In this document: piece by piece, positions 1 through 5,518 of the stretch
How the letters are laid out: the number at the start of each line of letters is the position of its first letter
Numbering within the stretch: the first letter of the stretch is position 1
Source: Gemmatimonadota bacterium
Lineage (GTDB): Bacteria; Gemmatimonadota; Gemmatimonadetes; Gemmatimonadales; Gemmatimonadaceae
Length of the DNA: 5,518 nucleotides
NCBI GenBank assembly: GCA_003222065.1
Contig: QHUV01000471.1
Coordinates: forward strand, 1-5,518
Direction: 5' to 3'
The notes under the pieces: model-generated
What the model saw: only the letters and a program-made list of their open reading frames with translations
What the model was told of the DNA's origin: nothing
Database searches by the model: none
Made by a program: the position numbers and the translations under genes

Positions 1-509
1 TGACGCATGCCGCCGGACAATTGATGCGGGTATTCCCGCGCCCGCGAAGCGGGCGCGGGAATTCCTACTATTTGGAGCATCTCCACGGCGCGAGCCCACG
101 CCTCGCGGCGCGGCGCCTTCGCGTGAATCCGCACGACCTCGGCGATCTGCTCACCGATGGTAAAGACGGGATTGAGCGCCGTCATCGGCTCCTGAAACAC
201 CATGGCGATGCGCGCGCCACGAACGGCGCGCAGCTCTCGCTCTCCTAGCGTAACCAGGTCGCGCCCCTCGAACAGAATGCGGCTGCCGGACTCGATACGA
301 CCCGGAGGCCGAACGAGCCGCAACACCGACAGGGCCGTGACCGACTTGCCACAACCCGACTCTCCCACCAGGCCGATCGTCTCACCGCCCGCGATCGAGA
401 AGGTGACACCATCGACGGCGCGAGCCACGCCCCCTTCGCCAAAGAAGAACGTGCGCAGGTTCTCGATTTGGAGAAGCTGGTCGGCCATGCGGGCGGAATG
501 AGCGTTCAT
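1..509 (-). CDS. Peptide-type ABC transporter ATP-binding protein (OppD/DppD-like), 3' part beyond the window
   Basis: This is the cytoplasmic ATPase subunit of an oligopeptide/dipeptide/nickel-type ABC importer, which couples ATP hydrolysis to transport through the two permeases encoded upstream. Seen: 169 complete codons in one open frame. They carry Walker A GESGCGKS (residues 49-56), the Q-loop in [11 protein letters not shown] (Gln106), and [10 protein letters not shown] (160-169), the start of the ABC signature LSGGMRQ. Walker B, the H-loop and the C-terminal oligopeptide-binding extension typical of the family lie past the left edge, so about half of a usual 320-340 residue protein is present. 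The ATG at 509 shares bases with the stop of the upstream permease gene (TGATG), which favours translational coupling. A second in-frame ATG at codon 8 (488) is possible; neither has a clear Shine-Dalgarno. The transported substrate cannot be told. An OppF/DppF partner is expected downstream but not visible. Confidence 0.95.
   Translation of the reverse strand, partial: MNAHSARMADQLLQIENLRTFFFGEGGVARAVDGVTFSIAGGETIGLVGESGCGKSVTALSVLRLVRPPGRIESGSRILFEGRDLVTLGERELRAVRGARIAMVFQEPMTALNPVFTIGEQIAEVVRIHAKAPRREAWARAVEMLQIVGIPAPASRAREYPHQLSGGMR
32..62. repeat. Perfect inverted repeat, 14-bp arms with a 3-nt loop, inside the ATPase gene
   Basis: The left arm (32-45) and right arm (49-62) are exact reverse complements and are separated by GAA at 46-48. 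Both arms are almost all G and C. The repeat lies within codons 149-159 of the ATPase gene, encoding the stretch around [11 protein letters not shown] just before the signature motif. The protein sequence there looks normal for the family, so it is not an obvious insertion. No T-run follows on either strand, so it does not look like an intrinsic terminator. Confidence 0.9.
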
Positions 510-511
510 CA
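507..511 (-). other. TGATG stop/start overlap between the OppC-like permease and ATPase genes
   Basis: The permease TGA (511-509) and the ATPase ATG (509-507) share one base. A 5-bp stem with a 6-nt loop (513-517 with 524-528) lies immediately upstream in the mRNA, and no strong Shine-Dalgarno is present. This arrangement usually means that the ribosome finishing the first gene starts the second. Confidence 0.7.
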
Positions 512-1450
512 ACGGGCGTCGCCGCCCGCAAGCTGGTGCGGGTCGAGCGCATCGCGCAAGGCGGTGCCGAAGACGTTGAACGCGAGCACCGTCATGATGA
601 TCGCGAGACCTGGAAAGAGCGCGATCCACCACGTCGTCTGGAACGCGTCGCTGCCGTCGAAGAAGATCGAGCCCCAGCTCGCGGTCGGCGCGCGCGCACC
701 GATACCGAGATACGAAAGGCCAGCCTCGAGAATGATGACGTTGGCGACCCCCAATGTCGCCGCGACGAAGACGGGCGTGAGAACATTGGGAAGAACGTGT
801 CGCCAAACGATCCGCAGCCCGGGCGTCCCGAGCGCGCGCGCGGCGAGCGCGTAATCGCGCTGCATAACCGACAGCACCTCGGCGCGCACGAGCCGCGAGA
901 CTTCGAACCATCCAGTGAAGCCGATGATGGCAATGAGCGCTCCGAGCGGCACTGGGCTCCAGAGGGCGAGCAGAGCCACCAGTAAGAGGACGCGTGGGAT
1001 CGAGAGACACGCGTCGAGGAGTCGCATCATGATCGCATCAACGCGGCCGCCGAGATAGCCGGCGACGAGACCGTACGCTGTTCCGACCGTGGCCGAGAGA
1101 AGCACCGCGAGCATGGCAACCGAGAGCGAGATGCGGGCCCCGAAGAGCAGGCGACTGAGCAGGTCGCGGCTGTATTGGTCAGTGCCGAGCGGATGCGCGA
1201 AGGACGGTGGCCTGGTCTTGAGGCCGACAATGTCCAATTGCTCATTCGGCGAATAGGGGGCGAGGAGTGGCGCGAAGAGCGCGATCAGACAGAGTAGAAC
1301 GATGAACGCAAGCGACCACCAGAGCGCAGTCGGCGTGCGCCGCGCGCGCGCCGGTTCGTCGGGCGGGATTTGCGCGCTCGTTACCGCCGACGCCAAGCCC
1401 GAGGCGGCAAGCCGCTCAGCGGGCGCGGAGACGCGGATCGGCGGCTGCAT
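509..1450 (-). CDS. ABC transporter permease, OppC/DppC type
   Basis: This inner-membrane permease is predicted to form the translocation channel with the OppB-like partner encoded just upstream. Seen over 313 residues: an Ala/Pro/Arg-rich N-tail (1-42); a first membrane segment at about 43-65; the family hallmark [18 protein letters not shown] (89-106); further hydrophobic segments at about 108-133, 152-178, 224-245 and 275-297; the cytoplasmic EAA loop at about 199-221 (ALAARALG followed by RHVLPN) that contacts the ATPase; and [16 protein letters not shown] (245-260) and the ALRDALDPH end, both typical of the C-type permease. The length is normal. The ATG at 1450 overlaps the upstream permease gene by 35 bp. 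No good Shine-Dalgarno lies close to it, and a TTG at codon 19 is an alternative, so the exact start is uncertain while the product is not. Substrate specificity cannot be read from a permease. Confidence 0.95.
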   Translation of the reverse strand: MQPPIRVSAPAERLAASGLASAVTSAQIPPDEPARARRTPTALWWSLAFIVLLCLIALFAPLLAPYSPNEQLDIVGLKTRPPSFAHPLGTDQYSRDLLSRLLFGARISLSVAMLAVLLSATVGTAYGLVAGYLGGRVDAIMMRLLDACLSIPRVLLLVALLALWSPVPLGALIAIIGFTGWFEVSRLVRAEVLSVMQRDYALAARALGTPGLRIVWRHVLPNVLTPVFVAATLGVANVIILEAGLSYLGIGARAPTASWGSIFFDGSDAFQTTWWIALFPGLAIIMTVLAFNVFGTALRDALDPHQLAGGDAR

Positions 1451-2384
1451 AGAGCAGATCGGCGAGCAGACTCCCGAGCGTCACCACGATGCCGCCCGCA
1501 ATGACGGTACCGGTGACGAGATCGTAATCGCGCGAGGCGATCGCGTTAGCGGCAACGTATCCCATTCCCGGCCAAGCGAACACTTTCTCGATGAAGAAGG
1601 CACCCCCGACGAGCGAGGGGAGGGAAAGTCCAAGGAGAGTGATCACAGGGAGAAGTGCATTGCGCAGCGCGTGCTTCAAGACAATCATGCGCTCGCCGAC
1701 TCCCTTTGCGCGCGCGGTGCGTACGAAGTCCTGGGGCAGCACGTCGAGCAAGGCATCGCGTTGATATCTCGCGATGCCGGCGGCGCTGAGCAACGCGAGG
1801 GTGATCGCCGGCAGTACGAGGTGCGCGGCGACATCGCGGATCCTACCGCCTAACGACATATAGTCGTGCATGATCTGATCGACCATGCCGCCAGCCGGAA
1901 AAATGGGGACCCAGTAGCCGAGCGCGAGCAGTGCCATCAGTGCGAGCCAGAAATCGGGGATCGAGTAGAAGGCCAGGAGTACGCTCGAGAGCATGCGGTC
2001 GAGCCAGGTGCCGCGACGAAGGGCCTGGAGCGCGCCGACGGCGACGCCGATCACGAATGACAGCAGCAGCGCCACGCTCATGAGCAGCAGCGTACGCGGT
2101 AGCACGTCGACAATGACGTCGCCGACATACCGGTGCATCGAGTGGGAGTAGCCTAACCGCCCGCGAGCCACGTTCCCCACGAAGAGGACGAACTGCTCGA
2201 CCATCGGCCGATTGTATCCGAACTGCGCGCGCAGCCGATCGCGGACCGCGGGGTTCATCGCCATCTCGCCGGCAAACGAGAAGGGGTCGCCCGGGGCGAG
2301 ACGGATCAGGAAGAAGCTCACCGTCGTCACGAGAAGGACGACGATGAGCGATTGTCCGACGCGAGCCGCGACGTAACGCCGCAC
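1416..2384 (-). CDS. ABC transporter permease, OppB/DppB type
   Basis: This is the partner inner-membrane permease of the importer. Seen over 322 residues: an N-terminal membrane segment (about 11-28) followed by IRLAPGDPF (27-35), the usual B-type N-terminus; a periplasmic loop with FGYNRP (55-60) and RGRLGYS (74-80); hydrophobic segments at about 99-120, 133-158, 187-204, 244-264 and 291-312; an EAA loop at about 219-246 (DFVRTARAKGVGERM, then HALRNALLPV); VFAWPGMGYVAANAI (268-282); and a [14 protein letters not shown] end. All are characteristic of OppB/DppB permeases. The start is a GTG at 2384. The codon just before it is an in-frame TGA (2387-2385), so no earlier start is possible, and this start gives the expected N-terminus. 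The gene begins 11 bp after the binding-protein gene ends and overlaps the next permease gene by 35 bp. Confidence 0.95.
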   Translation of the reverse strand: MRRYVAARVGQSLIVVLLVTTVSFFLIRLAPGDPFSFAGEMAMNPAVRDRLRAQFGYNRPMVEQFVLFVGNVARGRLGYSHSMHRYVGDVIVDVLPRTLLLMSVALLLSFVIGVAVGALQALRRGTWLDRMLSSVLLAFYSIPDFWLALMALLALGYWVPIFPAGGMVDQIMHDYMSLGGRIRDVAAHLVLPAITLALLSAAGIARYQRDALLDVLPQDFVRTARAKGVGERMIVLKHALRNALLPVITLLGLSLPSLVGGAFFIEKVFAWPGMGYVAANAIASRDYDLVTGTVIAGGIVVTLGSLLADLLYAAADPRLRAR

Positions 2385-2395
2385 TCAGCCCGGAC

Positions 2396-3862
2396 TCACG
2401 GCGTCGCGCCGCCGAGGCCGACGCGGTCGCGGGCGATTCGCTCGTTAGGTGGAATGGTCCAGTCGGGAAGATGAATCGACCAGCCGTCGGCACGGAGCAC
2501 CGTCGGATGGATGCGGCGTTGAATGCCGGCGACCGTCGATAAATCGTAAAGCCAGACCGCCGGCGCGTCGTCGATCTGCAGCTGAAATGCGCGTCGCATG
2601 TACTTGCCCTGCACTTGGTCGAGATCGACCTGCGCGCCGATGCGCCGCAGCTGTTCCTGAATCAGGACTCCGAACGCGACGCGCGGTCGGCTCGAGAGCG
2701 GGAGGGTCAGCGAGAATCGCAGCGGACGGCCATTCTTCTGCCGCACGGCACCCGGCGACGGTTCGCGCCAGCCCGCGGAGTCGAGCAGCACCTTCGCCGC
2801 GTTCACGTCGTAAGGCAGCAGATGAAGCGTGGTATCGGCGTAAGACAGGCTTCGTGGAAACGGACCATAAGACATCCGACCGAAAGTTCCATACACGTTC
2901 TGCAGCATCGCTTTCCGATCGAGCGCCATTGAGAGCGCTCGACGCACCTGCCGATCACCGAAGATCGAGTGTGGACGCGTCGCATCCTTGGCATCGACGA
3001 GATTGAAGCCGAGGAATGCGTACTGCAGGCTCGGGTAGGGAAGCGTCCGGTCAGCCTTGCTGCTATCGACGAGACGCAACTGGTCCGGCGGGACGAACTC
3101 CAGGAAGTCGGCTTGACCGTTCAGGAGCTGCGCGAGCGCCGCGCCGGCGTCGGGAACCATGCTCCACACGACCCGATCCAACTTCGGGCGGCCGCGGTAG
3201 TTTGCCGTGTCCGCCACGATCTCGAGGCGCTGTCCCGCATCCCATCGCGCGAGACGGAACTGTCCGCTGCCGATTCCTTTGCGCGTGACGTCCGATGTGC
3301 GAAGCTGCTCCGGAGGAATGTCTTTGTATACGTGCTCCGGAACGATGTAAATCTGGTAGACGAAATCGTAAAACGCTTCCGGCCGCTTCTGCTTGTACCA
3401 CACGACAGCCGTTAGGGAATCACGTACCGACACCGAATCGATCGTCGAGATCTCCGACGTCACGTTCGAGCCAACCTTAGGGTCCGTGAAGATCCGATAG
3501 CTGTAGCGAACGTCGCTTGCGCGGACCGGCTGGCCGTCGTGCCATCGCGCGCGTGGGTTGATGTGGAACGCGACCGAGAGCGAATCGCGCGACCATTCCC
3601 AGCGATCGGCGAGGCGCGGTTTGAACCCCTTGTCGCCGATCGTATTCAGGTCGTCGCTGATGTCGGCCAGGCGGTCGAAGAGCTGGTCCTGAACAGCTCT
3701 GCCGACCTGATCGAATACGTGGGGCGGGAAGATCGTCGCAGCATCGGCCGGCACGGAGATCGCCATCGTGCCTCCCGTCGCTGCTCCAGGTGAATTGCCT
3801 TCGCGGCCGCCACAACCAGCGACGGCGAGACACACTGCGAGTGAGAGAAGTTTTGTGCGCAT
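2396..3862 (-). CDS. Peptide-type ABC solute-binding lipoprotein (SBP family 5), apparently shortened in the C-terminal lobe
   Basis: This is the extracytoplasmic substrate-capturing subunit of the importer (extracellular solute-binding protein family 5, which binds peptides, nickel or other small solutes). From the ATG at 3862 it has 488 residues. Residues 1-17 form a short lipoprotein signal (MRTK, a hydrophobic core, then the lipobox VAGC with Cys17), followed by a Gly-rich linker. Family-typical stretches include FKPRLADRWEWS (80-91), ARWHDGQPVRASDVRYS (105-121), GIGSGQFRLARWDAGQ (196-211), RQVRRALSMALDR (304-316) and IQEQLRRIGAQVDLD (401-415). After GKYMRR (419-424) the sequence goes straight to AFQLQIDDAPAVWLYD (425-440). 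Family members normally carry about 60-70 further residues here, so an in-frame deletion is inferred. An alternative start at 3913 (TAATG with the lipM stop) would add 17 Arg-rich residues. No Shine-Dalgarno precedes 3862. Substrate unknown. Confidence 0.9.
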   Translation of the reverse strand: MRTKLLSLAVCLAVAGCGGREGNSPGAATGGTMAISVPADAATIFPPHVFDQVGRAVQDQLFDRLADISDDLNTIGDKGFKPRLADRWEWSRDSLSVAFHINPRARWHDGQPVRASDVRYSYRIFTDPKVGSNVTSEISTIDSVSVRDSLTAVVWYKQKRPEAFYDFVYQIYIVPEHVYKDIPPEQLRTSDVTRKGIGSGQFRLARWDAGQRLEIVADTANYRGRPKLDRVVWSMVPDAGAALAQLLNGQADFLEFVPPDQLRLVDSSKADRTLPYPSLQYAFLGFNLVDAKDATRPHSIFGDRQVRRALSMALDRKAMLQNVYGTFGRMSYGPFPRSLSYADTTLHLLPYDVNAAKVLLDSAGWREPSPGAVRQKNGRPLRFSLTLPLSSRPRVAFGVLIQEQLRRIGAQVDLDQVQGKYMRRAFQLQIDDAPAVWLYDLSTVAGIQRRIHPTVLRADGWSIHLPDWTIPPNERIARDRVGLGGATP

Positions 3863-3912
3863 GGTGGGAAGGAGAATGCGCCCGCATCGACGGCGCGAGG
3901 AAGGGAGCTGCA
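3863..3912 (-). other. 50-bp spacer between lipM and the binding-protein gene, without a Shine-Dalgarno
   Basis: Read in the direction of transcription, the spacer is pyrimidine-rich, and CTCCTTCCCACC lies directly before the ATG at 3862, so no purine-rich ribosome-binding site is present. I see no T-run after a strong stem, so no intrinsic terminator separates lipM from the transporter genes, which supports co-transcription. A weak 5-bp stem (3878-3882 with 3892-3896) is probably chance. At its lipM end the stop TAA and an ATG overlap as TAATG (3915-3911), and this ATG is in frame with the binding protein. Confidence 0.6.
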
Positions 3913-4707
3913 TTACCGCCGCCAGGTCCAAGCGTCGTCAAGATAGCGCTCGCGGAGCTGCTTTGCGCGCTCGACGACTGCCGAATCGTCTTCGATCTCG
4001 TGGGCGTCCGAGTCCTCAGCCGAGCGCACCGCCTCGAAGAGTGCTTCGGCGACGGCAACTTCATTCGGCGCGTGACCGAGTGCATCGCGCAGTGTGGCAG
4101 GCTTGGGAATCGGCGGGCCGCACTGGATCAAAAGCGAGGACAGTTGCATTTGATCGTCGTCGATGAGGATCGAGCCATGCTGAAGTAGCGCGCCGTCGCA
4201 TCGCCACTGGGCGCTTCCAACAAGCTTTCGTCCGTCGACGGTGATTTCGCCACGAGATGGATGGTGAAAGCAGGGGAGGAGACCCGGCTGTGCTCGTTCC
4301 AAATCACTCTGCCGGGATGAATTCGGCGGATCGCCGGCCACCATCGCCACGCCGGCGCCGAGCTGCCGCAGTCCGGCGAGCAAGAGACGATTGATGCGAC
4401 CATAAGATTCGCGCAGGTCGCCAGCGTCGACGATCGGTCCGACGACCGAGTACGTCACCTCGCGGTCGTGCAGAATAGCGCGGCCGCCGGTCGGTCGTCG
4501 AACGACGTCGATCCCCCGCTCGAGGAGCCGTGCGAGATCGTAGCCGCCACGCGCCGTCTGATTTCGACCGAGAGAAAGCGTCGGGGCAACCCAGGAGTAC
4601 ACGCGGAACACCCAATCACCTGTCTCGCGCGCATGCCACATGAGCGCCTCATCTAGGGCCATGTTGACGGCGCCGCTACCCGGCGGAGAATGAAGTAAAC
4701 GCCACAT
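3913..4707 (-). CDS. lipM: LipM-type octanoyltransferase (BPL/LplA/LipB fold)
   Basis: This is a cytoplasmic enzyme of lipoate assembly. LipM-family proteins transfer octanoate from acyl-carrier protein to a lysine of GcvH, before LipA inserts the sulfurs. Seen in 264 residues: NMALDEALM (15-23), PTLSLGRNQ (42-50), the glycine-rich RRPTGGRAILHDREVTYSV (70-88), the candidate catalytic Cys146 in LLPCFHHPSRGEI, then VDGRKLVGSAQ with the invariant Lys161, and LLQHGSIL (174-181). The TGGRA form, Cys146 and the GRK-GSAQ-QHGSI order fit cysteine-dependent LipM better than ATP-using LplA; LipL or an uncharacterised paralogue remains possible. The length is near the family norm of about 280. The ATG at 4707 gives the expected N-terminus, MWRLL. 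The frame stays open upstream to 5016 only because it runs antisense to gcvP. The gene is divergent from gcvP, whose partner GcvH is the known LipM substrate. Confidence 0.85.
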   Translation of the reverse strand: MWRLLHSPPGSGAVNMALDEALMWHARETGDWVFRVYSWVAPTLSLGRNQTARGGYDLARLLERGIDVVRRPTGGRAILHDREVTYSVVGPIVDAGDLRESYGRINRLLLAGLRQLGAGVAMVAGDPPNSSRQSDLERAQPGLLPCFHHPSRGEITVDGRKLVGSAQWRCDGALLQHGSILIDDDQMQLSSLLIQCGPPIPKPATLRDALGHAPNEVAVAEALFEAVRSAEDSDAHEIEDDSAVVERAKQLRERYLDDAWTWRR

Positions 4708-4795
4708 TGCCTGAAGGTTGGTACACGAGCGACGGATTTGCTTGCAGATTTCCTTAGATTCCAATCGCACTCCAGTGACGAACGATAAAAGCTGG

Positions 4796-4809
4796 GACGC
4801 CACGGCGTC
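4796..4809. repeat. 14-bp dyad GACGCC-AC-GGCGTC in the gcvP leader
   Basis: The arms 4796-4801 and 4804-4809 are exact inverted repeats around AC. The dyad ends five bases before the gcvP ribosome-binding site. On DNA it could be an operator for a dimeric repressor. In the gcvP mRNA it could form a short hairpin with a 4-nt loop, extendable by wobble pairs to 4793/4812, next to the ribosome-binding site. Both roles are inference. Confidence 0.5.
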
Positions 4810-4813
4810 TCGT

Positions 4814-4818
4814 GAGGT
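4814..4818 (+). promoter_or_regulatory. Ribosome-binding site of gcvP (GAGGT)
   Basis: GAGGT matches five bases of the Shine-Dalgarno consensus and sits 6 nt before the ATG at 4825. It decides for this ATG over the second in-frame ATG at 4864, which has no such sequence. It is the only clear Shine-Dalgarno in the window. Confidence 0.75.
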
Positions 4819-4824
4819 CTCCGC

Positions 4825-5518
4825 ATGATCAGCAAGCAGTTGACAGATTCCGCCGAGCCGCACATGGACGGCGGCAGCTTCGCGCCACGTCACATCGGGC
4901 CTTCCGACGACGAGCAGCGAGAGATGCTGCAGACGCTCGGTTACGACTCCCTCGACGCCCTGATCGACGACACGGTGCCGCCGACGATCCGCTTGGGCCG
5001 GCCGCTGGCGATTCACCGGGGACTGAGTGAGTTCGAAGCGCTCGCCAATCTGCGCCGCATCGCCAAGCAGAACGAAGTTTGCCGGTCATATCTTGGCCTG
5101 GGTTATCACGACTGCATAACGCCACCGGTGATCCAGCGCAACGTGCTGGAGAATCCCGGATGGTACACGGCGTACACGCCGTATCAGGCGGAGATCGCGC
5201 AAGGTCGGCTGGAAGCGCTGCTCAACTTCCAGACGATGATCATGGACCTCACCGGCTTCGAGATCGCCAACGCGTCACTTCTCGATGAGGGCACCGCCGC
5301 CGCGGAGGCAATGGCAATGGCGTACGCGGCACGTGGGAAGCCCGGGAAGGAGGTCTTCTTTGTCGCCGACAGCTGCCATCCGCAAACCATCGACGTCGTG
5401 CGCACGCGTGCACACGCACGTGGCGTCGACGTCGTTGTCGGTGATTTCCGCGAGTACAAATTCGGCAACGATGTTTTTGGTGCGCTCGTGCAGTATCCGA
5501 CAAGCGACGGCGCGATCA
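4825..5518 (+). CDS. gcvP: Glycine dehydrogenase (decarboxylating), P-protein, N-terminal part
   Basis: GcvP is the PLP-dependent enzyme of the glycine cleavage system. It decarboxylates glycine and passes the aminomethyl group to the lipoyl arm of GcvH in the cytoplasm. Seen: 231 codons, open to the right edge. Family stretches are [12 protein letters not shown] (19-30), [19 protein letters not shown] (65-83), [20 protein letters not shown] (89-108), [19 protein letters not shown] (109-127), [16 protein letters not shown] (129-144) and [20 protein letters not shown] (149-168). The N-terminus looks like the long single-chain P-protein of about 950 residues rather than a split GcvPA/GcvPB pair, but the C-terminal half with the PLP lysine is outside the window, so this is inferred. 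The start at 4825 is supported by GAGGT six bases upstream. The gene is transcribed away from lipM, sharing their intergenic region. Confidence 0.97.
   Translation, partial: MISKQLTDSAEPHMDGGSFAPRHIGPSDDEQREMLQTLGYDSLDALIDDTVPPTIRLGRPLAIHRGLSEFEALANLRRIAKQNEVCRSYLGLGYHDCITPPVIQRNVLENPGWYTAYTPYQAEIAQGRLEALLNFQTMIMDLTGFEIANASLLDEGTAAAEAMAMAYAARGKPGKEVFFVADSCHPQTIDVVRTRAHARGVDVVVGDFREYKFGNDVFGALVQYPTSDGAI

Larger units (their letters stand above)
4708..4824. promoter_or_regulatory. Divergent intergenic region between lipM and gcvP
   Basis: These 117 bp must hold the start signals for gcvP (rightward) and probably for the lipM-transporter unit (leftward). The middle, about 4735-4790, is near 59% A+T, clearly richer than the flanking genes, as expected of a promoter. 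A GATAAA at 4784-4789 could serve as a -10 element for gcvP, but no good -35 stands 16-18 bp before it, so I do not assign a promoter. Two short dyads with 2-nt centres lie here (4768-4777 and 4796-4809). The region is too short, and lacks the conserved motifs, for a tandem glycine riboswitch. Confidence 0.6.

Noticed and set aside
468..985. Overlapping plus-strand open frames of 128 and 149 codons
   Set aside because: They lie opposite the OppC-like permease and ATPase genes and show no recognisable motif; treated as shadows.
1341..1351. Alternating CG run (11 bp), with a similar one at 832-842, as possible Z-DNA
   Set aside because: Such runs are common in Arg/Ala codons of GC-rich genes, and both lie within permease codons.
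1302..1853. Long plus-strand open frame (183 codons) opposite the two permease genes
   Set aside because: The opposite strand encodes clear OppB/OppC permeases. The antisense frame has low-complexity, charge-rich sequence without domains and is what GC-rich codon bias produces.
1849..3416. Recurring CCTAAC/GTTAGG word (1849, 2152, 2443, 3410)
   Set aside because: Four copies against about two expected by my rough count is not significant in one window; a genome-wide word count would be needed.
3878..3896. Stem GCGCC...GGCGC between lipM and the binding-protein gene as a terminator
   Set aside because: Only 5 bp with a 9-nt loop and no following T-run, so it is unlikely to stop transcription.
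4496..4507. Dyad CGTCG-AA-CGACG
   Set aside because: It is short, lies within lipM codons, and is expected by chance in this composition.
4708..4824. Glycine riboswitch upstream of gcvP
   Set aside because: The space is only 117 bp, is shared with a divergent gene, and shows neither the tandem aptamer layout nor its conserved purine-rich motifs.
4708..5016. N-terminal extension of the LipM-type protein up to an ATG at 5016
   Set aside because: The extra 103 codons run antisense through gcvP and do not match the family N-terminus, whereas the ATG at 4707 does.

Overview
The window is GC-rich DNA from a bacterium. It reads as ordinary, densely packed chromosome with no RNA gene, CRISPR array or insertion sequence. 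Together, a lipoprotein-type solute-binding protein, weak use of Shine-Dalgarno sequences and a full-length-style GcvP suggest a diderm high-GC lineage. The protein style resembles Gemmatimonadota, but that placement is a guess from sequence feel, not a database result.

Layout: five genes lie on the minus strand and one on the plus strand. Reading the minus strand in the direction of transcription, the order is a LipM-type octanoyl/lipoyl transferase (4707-3913), a peptide-type ABC solute-binding lipoprotein (3862-2396), two inner-membrane permeases of the OppB/DppB (2384-1416) and OppC/DppC (1450-509) types, and the N-terminal 169 codons of an OppD/DppD-type ATPase (509 to the left edge, where it is cut off just inside the ABC signature motif). 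Gaps are 50 and 11 bp, and the last two junctions overlap (35 bp, and a TGATG stop/start). The block therefore looks like one transcription unit continuing beyond the left edge. On the plus strand, gcvP (glycine decarboxylase P-protein) starts at 4825 and is cut by the right edge after 231 codons.

How the genes fit: GcvP passes the aminomethyl group of glycine to the lipoyl arm of GcvH, and LipM-family enzymes put the octanoyl precursor of that arm on GcvH. The divergent gcvP/lipM pair, sharing a 117-bp AT-richer intergenic region, is therefore functionally coherent. The transporter genes appear to ride behind lipM, and nothing in the sequence ties their substrate to glycine or lipoate.

Points that stand out: a solute-binding protein that seems to lack about 60-70 residues of its C-terminal lobe; a perfect 14-bp-stem inverted repeat inside the ATPase gene; a GACGCC-AC-GGCGTC dyad just upstream of the gcvP ribosome-binding site; and poor Shine-Dalgarno sequences on all the minus-strand genes, in contrast with gcvP. 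I found no convincing undescribed system here.
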